Assembly (NCBI RefSeq): GCF_018881605.1 | Contig: NZ_JACVPZ010000001.1 | Span: forward strand, 310,001 to 374,000 | Length of the DNA stretch: 64,000 bases | DNA from: Polynucleobacter sp. UB-Tiil-W10 | Lineage (GTDB): Bacteria; Pseudomonadota; Gammaproteobacteria; Burkholderiales; Burkholderiaceae | Direction of reading: 5' to 3' | Shown here: positions 55,879 through 64,000 of the stretch, piece by piece | How positions within the stretch are numbered: position 1 is the stretch's first letter | How the letters are laid out: every line of letters starts with the position of its first letter | Notes under the pieces: model-generated | Told to the model about the DNA's origin: nothing | Seen by the model: only the letters and a program-made list of their open reading frames with translations | Databases searched by the model: none | Program-made: the position numbers and the translations under genes

Positions 55879-56975
55879 TAAGCCCGCCTTTCAAAGTCGC
55901 GCATAAATTCAACTAAGGCTTTTACACCTTCAATAGGCATTGCGTTATAGATACTGGCACGCATGCCACCTGCGGCCTTATGACCACGCAATGCAACCAG
56001 ACCGGCCGCATTCGATTGGGCTAAAAACTCAGCATTCAGGTTCTCATCCTTTAAGAAGAAGGTCACGTTCATGCGTGAGCGATATTCTTTAGTAACGCGA
56101 TTCTCATACAAACTACTTTGATCTAAGAAGTTGTAGAGCAAATCTGCTTTTTCCTGGTTGCGCTTTTCAATCGCCTTGACACCACCCTGCTTGAGCAACC
56201 ATTTAAAGCCTAGGCCAGCCATATAGATCGAGAATGTCGGGGGCGTATTAATCATGGACTGCGTATTCGTCTGCACAGCCCAGTCCCAAATCGTCGGGGT
56301 AATGCCCATGCTGTGGCCAATTAAATCCTTGCGCACAATAACAATCGTCACGCCTGATGGGCCAATGTTCTTTTGTGCACCACCAAACCAAACAGCACAC
56401 TTATTTACATCCATTTCCTTAGAAAGGATGTTGCTAGAAATATCTGCAACTAGTGGGGTGGCACCAACATCAGGAACATCCGGAAATTCCACGCCACCAA
56501 TCGTCTCATTGGCACAGTAGAGAACATAAGCAGCATCATCAGATAGTTTCCAAGTCGATCTTGCTGGAATGGTGTTGAATTTTTCTGCAGCTGATGATGC
56601 AGCTAGATTTACAGCACCGTACTTCTGTGCTTCTTTATAGGATTTTTCTGACCATACGCCAGTAACAATGTAATCTGCCTTAGGTCCATTTTTGGCCAAA
56701 GGCATGAGGTTCATCGGGATGGCTGCATTTTGTCCAAGGCCGCCGCCTTGCAAGAGCAAAATTTCGTAGCGATCAGGAATGCTCATGAGGGTGCGCAAAT
56801 CCTGCACTACCTCCTCATAAACTTCCATGAACTCTTTGCTGCGATGACTTATTTCCATCACACTCGTACCGAGTCCACGCCAATTGAGCATTTCATCGGC
56901 AGCCTGCTTCAATACCTCTTCAGGCAAAGTAGCAGGCCCCGCAGCGAAATTAAAAATGCGGCGGTCAAAAGTCAT
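55878..56975 (-). CDS. serC: Phosphoserine aminotransferase
   Basis: The 365-residue PLP enzyme has FNFAAGPATLPEEVLKQAADE in part, LLLQGGGLGQNAAIPMNL in part, and the PLP Lys in AQKNIGPSGVTIVIVRKDL in part. It makes phosphoserine and, in some bacteria, a vitamin B6 precursor. It is the first gene after gyrA (27 bases) and is followed by pheA with TAATG overlap. Confidence 0.96.
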   Translation of the reverse strand: MTFDRRIFNFAAGPATLPEEVLKQAADEMLNWRGLGTSVMEISHRSKEFMEVYEEVVQDLRTLMSIPDRYEILLLQGGGLGQNAAIPMNLMPLAKNGPKADYIVTGVWSEKSYKEAQKYGAVNLAASSAAEKFNTIPARSTWKLSDDAAYVLYCANETIGGVEFPDVPDVGATPLVADISSNILSKEMDVNKCAVWFGGAQKNIGPSGVTIVIVRKDLIGHSMGITPTIWDWAVQTNTQSMINTPPTFSIYMAGLGFKWLLKQGGVKAIEKRNQEKADLLYNFLDQSSLYENRVTKEYRSRMNVTFFLKDENLNAEFLAQSNAAGLVALRGHKAAGGMRASIYNAMPIEGVKALVEFMRDFERRA

Positions 56976-57002
56976 GATGTTAGTTATTAGTGTGGTGACG
57001 CT

Positions 57003-59717
57003 TTACGCGTCACCTGCCGTATCAGAATTAGAGTCCGTTGCTGGATCAGCAGTTACATCGCCTTCTTCTGCATCATCAACATCACCTTCGTCATCAGAGT
57101 CGCTCTCAGCAATACGCTGTAAGCCAGACAAACGCGTACCTTCGTCTACGTTAATCAGAGTAACGCCTTGAGTAGCACGACCCATCTCACGAATTTCAGA
57201 CACACGCGTGCGAACTAAAATGCCGCCAGTAGTAATCAACATGATTTGATCTTCAGGCGACACTAATGCGGCAGCGACTACTTTGCCGTTACGCTCAGTC
57301 GTCTGAATGGCAATCATGCCTTTTGTGCCACGGCCATGACGGGTGTACTCAGCGATTGGCGTACGTTTACCGAAACCATTTTCTGTTGCAGTTAACACGC
57401 TATTTGGAATACTTAATCCATTAGCATCAATCACAGCGGCTTCTGCTCCTTCGGCGGCTTCGGCTGGCGCAACCAACATAGCGATCACTTGATGACCTTC
57501 GCCTAAGTTCATACCACGTACACCACGAGCAGTACGACCCATTGGGCGAACATCATTCTCATCAAAGCGCACTGCTTTACCAGCATCAGAGAACAACATC
57601 ACATCGTGCTTACCATCAGTAATTGCTGCGCCGACTAAGAAGTCGCTTTCGTTCAAATCAACTGCAATAATGCCAGCCTTACGTGGGTTAGAGAAGTCAG
57701 ACAAACGTGTCTTCTTCACGGTACCCAAGCTAGTCGCCATAAAGACGTAATGATCGTCTTGATAGCCTTTAATCGGCAGAATCACAGTGATCTTCTCGCC
57801 TTCAATCAACGGGAACATATTGACGATTGGCTTGCCACGAGAAGTACGACTTCCTTGTGGTACTTCCCATACCTTGAGCCAATACATACGACCGCGATCA
57901 GAGAAGCACAAGATGATGTCATGCGTATTCGCTACGAATAAAGTATCAATCCAATCTTCATTCTTGGTAGCCGCCGCTTGCTTGCCACGACCACCGCGTT
58001 TTTGTGCGCGGTATTCGCTTAGCGGCTGACTCTTCATGTAACCAGTATTAGAAAGTGTGACTACCATATCTTGCGGTGTAATCAAATCTTCAGTGAAGAG
58101 TTCGGTGGCATTCATCTCAATAAATGAACGACGACCAGTATCGCCACCAGCAATACCAAACTCAGCTTGAACTTCCTTCAACTCAGTTTCAATCACTTGA
58201 GTCACACGTTCTGGCTTCGCCAACAAATCCAGTAAATCAGAAATTTCTGACATTACTTCTTTGTACTCATTGACGATCTTATCTTGCTCAAGACCAGTCA
58301 AGCGTTGTAAACGCATCTGCAAAATTTCTTGCGCTTGACTATCAGAGAGGCGGTACAGGCCGGTAGTTTGCATGCCGTACTCAGGCAACAAACCTTCTGG
58401 GCGATAAGCGTTGCGACCTCCTGGGGTATCGGTCTCGGCGCGCGCCAACATCTCGCGCACCATTGAAGAATCCCAAGGCTTGCCCATCAATTCTTGTTTA
58501 GCTATCACTGGATTTGCAGCAGCTTTAATCAATGCAATGAACTCATCGATGTTAGCTAATGCAACAGCTAAACCTTCTAAAACGTGACCACGATCACGTG
58601 CTTTGCGTAATTCAAAAATCGTACGACGTGTCACTACTTCGCGACGATGTTGCAAGAAGTACTCAAGCATTTGCTTCAGGTTCAACAAGCGTGGTTGGTT
58701 ATCCACCAATGCCACCATGTTCATGCCGAAGTTATCTTGCAGTTGAGTACTCTTATACAAATTATTGAGAACAACTTCAGGCACTTCACCGCGCTTGAGT
58801 TCAATCACAACACGCATACCGGATTTATCTGACTCATCACGCAAATCAGAAATGCCCTCTACTTTTTTCTCATTTACCAACTCAGCGATGCGCTCGAGCA
58901 AATTCTTTTTATTAACTTGATAAGGCAACTCATCAACGATGATCGCTTGACGGGCGCCCTTGTCTAAATCTTCAAAGTGGGTCTTAGCGCGCATGACAAC
59001 ACGGCCACGACCAGTGCGATAGCCCTCACGGACACCTTGAACGCCATAAATAATGCCGGCGGTTGGGAAATCAGGGGCTGGAATGATCTCAATCAGCTCA
59101 TCAATCGTGCATTCTGGGTTGTGAAGCACGTGTAAACAGGCAGTAATCACCTCATCCAGGTTATGGGGAGGGATATTGGTTGCCATACCTACAGCAATGC
59201 CAGAACTGCCGTTTATGAGCAAATTAGGCACTTTGGCAGGCAGAATCAGGGGTTCTTTCTCGCTACCGTCGTAATTTGGCCCGAAATCGACCGTTTCCTT
59301 GTCCAAATCAGCCAAAAGCTCGTGGGCAATCTTGCGGAGACGGATCTCGGTATACCGCATCGCAGCAGCGTTATCGCCGTCCACAGAGCCAAAGTTACCC
59401 TGTCCATCAACCAACATATAGCGCAGAGAGAAGTCCTGGGCCATCCGAACGATCGTGTCATACACCGCAGAATCACCGTGCGGGTGGTATTTACCGATTA
59501 CATCGCCAACTATACGGGCAGATTTTTTGTAAGCTCGGTTCCAATCGTTGTTTAATTCATACATTGCAAATAAGACCCGGCGGTGAACCGGTTTGAGGCC
59601 ATCACGCACGTCTGGCAGGGCTCTGCCGACGATGACGCTCATTGCGTAGTCCAAATAGGACCGCCGCATTTCGTCTTCGAGGGATATTGGTAGTGTTTCT
59701 TTAGCGGCTTGTTCCAT
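57003..59717 (-). CDS. gyrA: DNA gyrase subunit A
   Basis: The 904-residue protein has the breakage-rejoining domain with [21 protein letters not shown] in part, the catalytic Tyr in AAMRYTEIR, and [16 protein letters not shown]. The C-terminal beta-pinwheel has the GyrA-box-like QKRGGRGK. It ends in an acidic tail of Asp and Glu, [15 protein letters not shown]. It is the first gene of the long minus-strand operon to serC. The gap 59718-59876 separates it from the divergent OmpA-like gene. Confidence 0.97.
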   Translation of the reverse strand: MEQAAKETLPISLEDEMRRSYLDYAMSVIVGRALPDVRDGLKPVHRRVLFAMYELNNDWNRAYKKSARIVGDVIGKYHPHGDSAVYDTIVRMAQDFSLRYMLVDGQGNFGSVDGDNAAAMRYTEIRLRKIAHELLADLDKETVDFGPNYDGSEKEPLILPAKVPNLLINGSSGIAVGMATNIPPHNLDEVITACLHVLHNPECTIDELIEIIPAPDFPTAGIIYGVQGVREGYRTGRGRVVMRAKTHFEDLDKGARQAIIVDELPYQVNKKNLLERIAELVNEKKVEGISDLRDESDKSGMRVVIELKRGEVPEVVLNNLYKSTQLQDNFGMNMVALVDNQPRLLNLKQMLEYFLQHRREVVTRRTIFELRKARDRGHVLEGLAVALANIDEFIALIKAAANPVIAKQELMGKPWDSSMVREMLARAETDTPGGRNAYRPEGLLPEYGMQTTGLYRLSDSQAQEILQMRLQRLTGLEQDKIVNEYKEVMSEISDLLDLLAKPERVTQVIETELKEVQAEFGIAGGDTGRRSFIEMNATELFTEDLITPQDMVVTLSNTGYMKSQPLSEYRAQKRGGRGKQAAATKNEDWIDTLFVANTHDIILCFSDRGRMYWLKVWEVPQGSRTSRGKPIVNMFPLIEGEKITVILPIKGYQDDHYVFMATSLGTVKKTRLSDFSNPRKAGIIAVDLNESDFLVGAAITDGKHDVMLFSDAGKAVRFDENDVRPMGRTARGVRGMNLGEGHQVIAMLVAPAEAAEGAEAAVIDANGLSIPNSVLTATENGFGKRTPIAEYTRHGRGTKGMIAIQTTERNGKVVAAALVSPEDQIMLITTGGILVRTRVSEIREMGRATQGVTLINVDEGTRLSGLQRIAESDSDDEGDVDDAEEGDVTADPATDSNSDTAGDA

Positions 59718-59876
59718 CTAGAAATAATATCATTTTGATGACAGGTAGGCCCTATGCTAAGATTCTGTCAGTTTGTACGAAATTGAGATGTGTCGCTTTG
59801 CAGTTTTTGCATTAAGGTAGGGCGAATTACATTTAAGTTTGACTTTAATTAAAAAAGAGATTTTTGAGGACTAAAA

Positions 59877-60452
59877 ATGAACAAAACCCTAAGAGTGTTG
59901 CTCGCTTCTGTTATTACTGTTTCTGCTTCTGCAGCAATGGCTTCTGATAACTGGCAAAACGGCGATGGCGCCCTAAACTGGAAAAACGGCGATGGCACAT
60001 TGTGCTGGCGCGATAACAACTGGACACCTGCAACTGCAGCTCAAGGTTGTGACGGTGCGTTGACTGCTGCTGCTCCTGCTGCTGCTGGCGTTAGCCAAAG
60101 CAAAATCACTTTGCAAGCTGACACACTTTATGACTTCAACAAGTCTGACTTGAAACCAGAAGGTAAAGCTACTTTGGACAAGATCGCTGCTGACTTAAGC
60201 AAGATCAAGTTAGAAGTAATCATCGCTGTTGGTAACACTGACAGCGTTGGTACAGATGCATACAACATGGCCCTCGGTCAGCGTCGTGCGCAATCTGTAA
60301 AAGCATACTTGGTAAGCAAGGGTGTTGACGGTAGCCGTATCTACACAGAATCTAAAGGCAAGAGCAATCCAGTTGCATCAAATGCAACTGCTGAAGGCCG
60401 CGCTAAGAACCGCCGTACTGACATCGAAGTTGTTGGTACAGCAGCTAAGTAA
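59877..60452 (+). CDS. OmpA family outer-membrane protein
   Basis: The 191-residue protein has a signal peptide (cleavage after AMA near 22). A short repeat follows, NWQNGDGALNW and NWKNGDGTLCW, with a cysteine pair (CW and GCDG). An OmpA-like C-terminal domain (about 80-185) binds peptidoglycan, with LKPEGKATLDKIAADL and VGNTDSVGTDAYNMALGQRR in part. It has no beta-barrel and is short, like the OmpA-domain proteins common in Burkholderiales. GAGGAC precedes the ATG. Followed by a strong terminator. Confidence 0.93.
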   Translation: MNKTLRVLLASVITVSASAAMASDNWQNGDGALNWKNGDGTLCWRDNNWTPATAAQGCDGALTAAAPAAAGVSQSKITLQADTLYDFNKSDLKPEGKATLDKIAADLSKIKLEVIIAVGNTDSVGTDAYNMALGQRRAQSVKAYLVSKGVDGSRIYTESKGKSNPVASNATAEGRAKNRRTDIEVVGTAAK

Positions 60453-60470
60453 TTCACTTTACTTGTAAAA

Positions 60471-60497
60471 AAGCCCGCTTTTAGCGGGCTTTTTTAT
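60471..60497 (+). terminator. Terminator after the OmpA-like gene
   Basis: Arms AAGCCCGCT and AGCGGGCTT with a three-base loop are followed by a T-run. It lies 18 bases after the stop codon. Confidence 0.95.
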
Positions 60498-60548
60498 TTC
60501 CGCTATATTCATAACCTTCTTCTATAGCTTCACAATTAGCCAATTCAT

Positions 60549-61238
60549 ATGAACGTCGACCAGTCAGAAATCGCCAAATTTAGCGCCCTAGCCCATCGTT
60601 GGTGGGATCCCAATAGCGAATTTAAGCCTTTGCATGCCATCAATCCACTACGTCTTGGCTGGATCAAAACCTTTGTTAATTTAGAAGGCAAGAAAGTAGT
60701 AGATATTGGCTGCGGCGGCGGCATCTTGGCCGAATCCATTTCTCAATCAGGCGCAGATACTACCGGCATCGATTTGTCTGATAAAGCACTTAAAGTCGCT
60801 GAATTGCATGCATTAGAGGTCGGCGCAAACCTCACCTATCGCTCCATCTCAGCAGAAGCACTGGCTGAGGAGCAGCCCGAACAATATGACGTTGTAACCT
60901 GCATGGAAATGCTTGAACACGTTCCCGATCCCGCATCAGTAGTGCGTGCGTGCGCCAAACTCTGCAAACCAGGCGGAACTTTATTTTTTAGCACTCTCAA
61001 TCGCAGCCCTAAGTCTTACTTATTTGCCATTATTGGAGCAGAGTACATCCTGAAACTGCTTCCCAAAGGCACTCACGAATACGCGAAGTTCATCAAACCT
61101 TCTGAGTTAGTAGCCTTTACCCGCCACGCAGGTTTAGAAATGCTTGGTATGAAAGGTCTGAACTACAACCCACTCACACAGGTATACAGCCTAAGCGATG
61201 ATGTAGATGTTAATTACATGATTGCCGTTCGAAAGTAA
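60549..61238 (+). CDS. ubiG: 3-demethylubiquinol 3-O-methyltransferase
   Basis: The 229-residue SAM methyltransferase has [18 protein letters not shown] in part, [16 protein letters not shown] (motif I), [13 protein letters not shown] and [17 protein letters not shown], all typical for UbiG. It does both O-methylations of ubiquinone synthesis. It lies 7 bases before the gph gene, in the common ompA-ubiG-gph order. Confidence 0.95.
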   Translation: MNVDQSEIAKFSALAHRWWDPNSEFKPLHAINPLRLGWIKTFVNLEGKKVVDIGCGGGILAESISQSGADTTGIDLSDKALKVAELHALEVGANLTYRSISAEALAEEQPEQYDVVTCMEMLEHVPDPASVVRACAKLCKPGGTLFFSTLNRSPKSYLFAIIGAEYILKLLPKGTHEYAKFIKPSELVAFTRHAGLEMLGMKGLNYNPLTQVYSLSDDVDVNYMIAVRK

Positions 61239-61245
61239 CTTACTC

Positions 61246-61926
61246 GTGAGCAATCTTTCAAGCCCATATGCAGGGATCTTTTTTGATTTAGATGGCACAT
61301 TAGCCGATACCGCACCAGATTTGGTGGCGGCAACCAATAAATTGCTGATTGCGCGCAATCTTGCGCCCAAACCTTATGAATTCCTGCGCCCCTATGCATC
61401 AGCTGGAGCCCGAGGATTGCTCGAAGGGGCCTTTGGCATTAGCCCTGATCATGCCGACTTCATACCTTTGCGCGATGAGTTTTTCAGCAACTATGAAAAA
61501 GCATTGCTAGTAGAAAGTAAATTATTTGATGATATGCATCATTTACTCGATGCAATGGATCAAGCCAATCTCCCTTGGGGCATTGTGACCAACAAAAGCC
61601 ATCGCTTTACCAATCCCCTGGTTGAGTTGATGAGTTTGAGTCATCGATCTGTTGCAACCGTTTCGGGTGACACAACGCCATACTCAAAGCCACACCCAGA
61701 GCCTATCTTGCATGCCGCTAGAGTAGCGAATATCGACCCCACAAAATCAATCTATGTGGGAGACGATATTAGAGATATTCTCGCAGGTAAGGCGGCTGGC
61801 ATGAAGACTGTGGCTGCTGCATATGGTTACTGTGGCTGCAAAGAGCCTCCAGAGGCCTGGGGGGCTGATTTCGTGATCAATAACCCGCTCGACTTAATGC
61901 AAATCATCTTTCCCAACAGGGAATAA
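61246..61926 (+). CDS. gph: Phosphoglycolate phosphatase (HAD family)
   Basis: The 226-residue HAD phosphatase has FFDLDGTLADTAPDL (motif I with both Asp), VTNKSHRFT (motif II), KPHPEPIL with Lys, and YVGDDIRDILAGKAAGM (motif IV). It removes phosphoglycolate from repair or oxygenase activity. The start is probably GTG at 61246, 7 bases after ubiG; a TTG at 61222 would overlap ubiG. Confidence 0.88.
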   Translation: MSNLSSPYAGIFFDLDGTLADTAPDLVAATNKLLIARNLAPKPYEFLRPYASAGARGLLEGAFGISPDHADFIPLRDEFFSNYEKALLVESKLFDDMHHLLDAMDQANLPWGIVTNKSHRFTNPLVELMSLSHRSVATVSGDTTPYSKPHPEPILHAARVANIDPTKSIYVGDDIRDILAGKAAGMKTVAAAYGYCGCKEPPEAWGADFVINNPLDLMQIIFPNRE

Positions 61927-61945
61927 CCCAAAAGATATTCAGCAA

Positions 61946-61966
61946 TTTAAGGTCGGCGGCCTTAAA
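61946..61966 (+). terminator. Hairpin after gph and before ssrA
   Basis: Arms TTTAAGG and CCTTAAA with a seven-base loop lie 20 bases after the gph stop. It has only a short A/T stretch after it and could instead belong to the ssrA promoter region. Confidence 0.4.
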
Positions 61967-61991
61967 ATAGAGTTTCCTATGCATGAACTCT

Positions 61992-62350
61992 GGGGTCGAC
62001 ATGGTTTCGACGTGGATTACAAAGCATCAAGGGCATACCGAGGACCCGTTATCTCGTAAATCAATGGGAATGTTTTAACTGCAAACGACGAACGTTTCGC
62101 ACTAGCCGCTTAATTGCGGTTGCCCCTGAACTGATTCTCTCTTGGGTCAGCTAGCGAAAGCTAGGTCAGGGTCATTTACAAGAGATAAGATCATTTCATG
62201 TCACGAGGAATGATTCGAAAATTTAGTGAATCGTCAGCGAAGAACGTGTCAGTCCGTGCTTAACTGATTAAATCAAATGATATGACTAAGTATGTAGAAC
62301 TTGTTGTGGAGGATTTGCGGACGCGGGTTCGATTCCCGCCGACTCCACCA
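61992..62350 (+). ncRNA. ssrA: Transfer-messenger RNA
   Basis: The tmRNA is one piece of about 359 bases and frees stalled ribosomes. The 5' end GGGGTCGACATGG pairs with the 3' end CGACTCC-ACCA as a seven-base acceptor stem with a G-U pair at position three, the alanine identity element. The 3' T-arm GGGTTCGATTCCC is canonical, and CCA is encoded. The tag frame is at 62081-62113. Between the gph gene and a convergent methyltransferase. Confidence 0.97.
62081..62113 (+). other. tmRNA proteolysis tag frame
   Basis: Ten codons plus TAA give ANDERFALAA, starting at the resume codon GCA. The hydrophobic C-terminal ALAA directs tagged proteins to ClpXP and related proteases. Confidence 0.95.
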
Positions 62351-62352
62351 TT

Positions 62353-62391
62353 AAAAGCAAACCCCTCTGATTTTTGGAGGGGTTTGCTTTT
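62353..62391. terminator. Terminator of ssrA
   Basis: A 15-base stem (arms AAAAGCAAACCCCTC and GAGGGGTTTGCTTTT) with a 9-base loop follows the CCA end by two bases. Its T-run contains the stop codon of the convergent methyltransferase gene; it should work in both directions. Confidence 0.9.
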
Positions 62392-63563
62392 TATTGAATA
62401 CCTAAACGCCAAAGCGACGTGACCTCTTTAGATCGTGCCGCATGCAATGCATCTTCTTGATCAAATACTTTGCGATGCGTTGGTTTGGTATCAGCCCTCC
62501 CCAACACTTTGAGTCCAGCCTGCTCAATCCAATTGAGAAGCTCTTGTCTTGATCTCAAACCCAAATACTCAGCTAGGTCAGACAAAATTAACCAACCCTC
62601 ACCATTTGGCAGTAGGTGGCCTTTTAATCCATTCAAGAAACCCTTAAGCATCAGACTATCGGGGTCATACACCGCATGCTCTAGCAAGGAGCTTGGTCTA
62701 GCAGGCAACCAAGGCGGATTGCAAACAATCAGCGCAGCCTTTGCCTCAGGGAACAGATTGGCTTTATGAATTTCAATCTGAGAGTGCAGGCCTAAGTGGT
62801 CAATGTTTTCATTCGCGCAAGCTATAGCTCGATCATTTAGATCGGTAGCGACAATTTTCTGAATACCTCGTAGAGCCAAAACAACTGCCAAGACTCCAGT
62901 CCCGGTACCAATATCAAAGGCTGTAGAGCTTTGTTTAATTGCGTCTGGAAACGGGGCTTTCAGGACCAAATTTATATATTCGCTACGTACTGGAGAGAAG
63001 ACACCATAGTGTGGATGAATGCGAACCTCTTCATCATCTCTAGTGAGCACTTGAACACCTGTTTTACGCCACTCATGGGCGCTAATAACGCCGAGTAGTT
63101 CACGCAAAGAAATAATGTAAGCGTCCTCTTGTGGGCCGTATGCCTCAAGACAAGCCTGCGTAACATCTGGTGCGCGTCTTAAGGAAATACTGTGATCGGT
63201 ATTTACCTGTATTAAAACCATTCCCAGAATACGCGCTCGTTGTGATTGGGCAAGGCGGTGGAGATTAAAGCTATCTATTGGGCTTTTGATTTTGTCTTTT
63301 TCAACTCGCTCAACCCGCTTGGATTTTTTGGAGGGCTTGTCTACCCTTCGCACCAAAGCCTGCAATAGTTGTCGCGCGTTTTGAAAGTCGCCTTTGTAAA
63401 GCATCGCCGTACCTTCACAAGCCATGCGATATGCGACATCTGCAGTCAGCGTGTCATCGGCGATCTGAATCTTTTTATGGGGTGCAATACCATTTTCAGA
63501 ATGCCATTTAGCGCCATAGGTTTGCCCACCATCTTCCCATTGAAGGGTTATTGATTGAGTCAC
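62391..63563 (-). CDS. SAM-dependent methyltransferase (PrmC/RsmC-like, small-domain MTS)
   Basis: The 390-residue protein has a long N-terminal part and a C-terminal methyltransferase with FDIGTGTGVLAVVLALRG (motif I), ATDLNDRAIACANENI, and LIVCNPPWLPARP (NPPW, as in N-methyltransferases of RNA bases or glutamine). The target is unknown. The start is GTG at 63563 just after the pirin stop; no other early in-frame start. Its TAA lies in the ssrA terminator. Confidence 0.85.
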   Translation of the reverse strand: MTQSITLQWEDGGQTYGAKWHSENGIAPHKKIQIADDTLTADVAYRMACEGTAMLYKGDFQNARQLLQALVRRVDKPSKKSKRVERVEKDKIKSPIDSFNLHRLAQSQRARILGMVLIQVNTDHSISLRRAPDVTQACLEAYGPQEDAYIISLRELLGVISAHEWRKTGVQVLTRDDEEVRIHPHYGVFSPVRSEYINLVLKAPFPDAIKQSSTAFDIGTGTGVLAVVLALRGIQKIVATDLNDRAIACANENIDHLGLHSQIEIHKANLFPEAKAALIVCNPPWLPARPSSLLEHAVYDPDSLMLKGFLNGLKGHLLPNGEGWLILSDLAEYLGLRSRQELLNWIEQAGLKVLGRADTKPTHRKVFDQEDALHAARSKEVTSLWRLGIQ

Positions 63564-64000
63564 CTAGGAAACCACAAACCGATTGTTTTGATAATCATCA
63601 ATTGCTTGCTCAATCTCCGCGCGGGTATTCATCACAAAGGGGCCATATTGAACGATGGGTTCATGTAAAGGCAACGCTGCAAGAACAATAAATTGCGCAC
63701 CTGCAGCTCCTGATTTAGCTTTTAAACGATCACCATCTCCGAGCACAATGGCAGCCTGCCTTGGCACGTCGCGCATGGGTCCGCCTACCTCAAGAGCACC
63801 CTCATAAACATATACGAAAGCATTAAGCTCTTTTGGAATACGGTGCTCGAACTCACTATTTGGTGGTAGATGCACATCTAAAAATATAGGCGCAGTGGTA
63901 ATTCCTTGAATGGGGCCTTGAACTTCTTTGCCGTCATAGTCGTACGTGCCTGCGATGACCTTTACTGAGCCACCGTTTGCCAAAGCAATCTTTGGAATAT
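63564..64000 (-). CDS. Pirin family protein (partial)
   Basis: The C-terminal 145 residues of a pirin-like bicupin; the beginning lies beyond the right edge, and the frame is open to position 64000. It has the motifs GGSVKVIAGTY, LDVHLPPNSEFEH in part, VYVYEGALEVGG, and FIVLAALPLHEPIVQYGPFVMN in part (PLHEPIVQYGPFVMN). Pirins are iron proteins; some oxidise quercetin. It directly abuts the methyltransferase gene. Confidence 0.93.
   Translation of the reverse strand, partial: IPKIALANGGSVKVIAGTYDYDGKEVQGPIQGITTAPIFLDVHLPPNSEFEHRIPKELNAFVYVYEGALEVGGPMRDVPRQAAIVLGDGDRLKAKSGAAGAQFIVLAALPLHEPIVQYGPFVMNTRAEIEQAIDDYQNNRFVVS

Overview
The window looks like a chromosome segment of a freshwater betaproteobacterium in Burkholderiales, most like Polynucleobacter. 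This is an inference from several things. The gene order gyrA-serC-pheA-hisC-tyrA-aroA-cmk-rpsA-ihfB-lapB-ugd-rfaE1-rfaD is a Burkholderiales arrangement. The tmRNA tag is ANDERFALAA. Base composition is moderate and genes are tightly packed and often overlap. I see no rRNA, tRNA, insertion sequence, prophage or CRISPR array. The only structural RNA gene found is tmRNA.

Layout. Positions 1-4.2 kb hold the end of a periplasmic binding protein gene, divergent from a GntR/FCD regulator that heads an aldehyde dehydrogenase, alpha/beta-hydrolase and zeta-type GST operon. From 4.2 to 10.7 kb everything is on the minus strand: a CaiB-type CoA-transferase, HMG-CoA-lyase-like enzyme and VOC protein, then a complete polar amino-acid ABC importer with a Cupin_5 protein at its end. 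From 10.9 to 15.2 kb lie two small unknown genes, an SbtA-like bicarbonate transporter, a GST, a DUF3300 protein, a Rap1a/Tai-like protein and a Gly-rich secreted protein. From 15.3 to 17.3 kb is a three-gene photolyase cassette (DUF2805, FeS-type photolyase, DUF2256). Its 57-residue last gene is easy to miss. The 17.3-20.7 kb stretch is looser and AT-richer, with a Crp-like regulator, a transglutaminase-like protein and small unknown genes.

From 20.7 to 31.2 kb are mostly housekeeping genes (esterase, TauE, NRAMP-like transporter, TRAP binding protein, pmbA, mogA, orn, M48 protease, rsgA, CbiB-like, Nudix). From 31.3 to 33.5 kb is the ribosomal operon rpsP-rimM-trmD-rplS. From 34.8 to 40 kb is a fatty-acid-type oxidation set (acyl-CoA synthetase, ETF beta and alpha, acyl-CoA dehydrogenase). 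HDAC-like, mltB and cysM follow. From 43.3 to 48.4 kb are ComEA-like and LPS genes (rfaD, rfaE1, ugd, lapB). From 48.5 to 59.7 kb is the ihfB/rpsA/cmk and aromatic amino-acid/serine operon behind gyrA. From 59.9 kb to the end are an OmpA-like protein, ubiG, gph, ssrA, a methyltransferase and a truncated pirin.

The most unusual items are the photolyase cassette with its hidden zinc-binding mini-gene, an alpha/beta-hydrolase lacking the nucleophile serine, an NRAMP homologue with a rewritten metal site, an SbtA-like transporter preceded by two unknown mini-genes, the absence of lapA before lapB, and two oppositely directed terminators packed together at 34.75-34.82 kb. I found no clear new multi-gene defence or mobile system.
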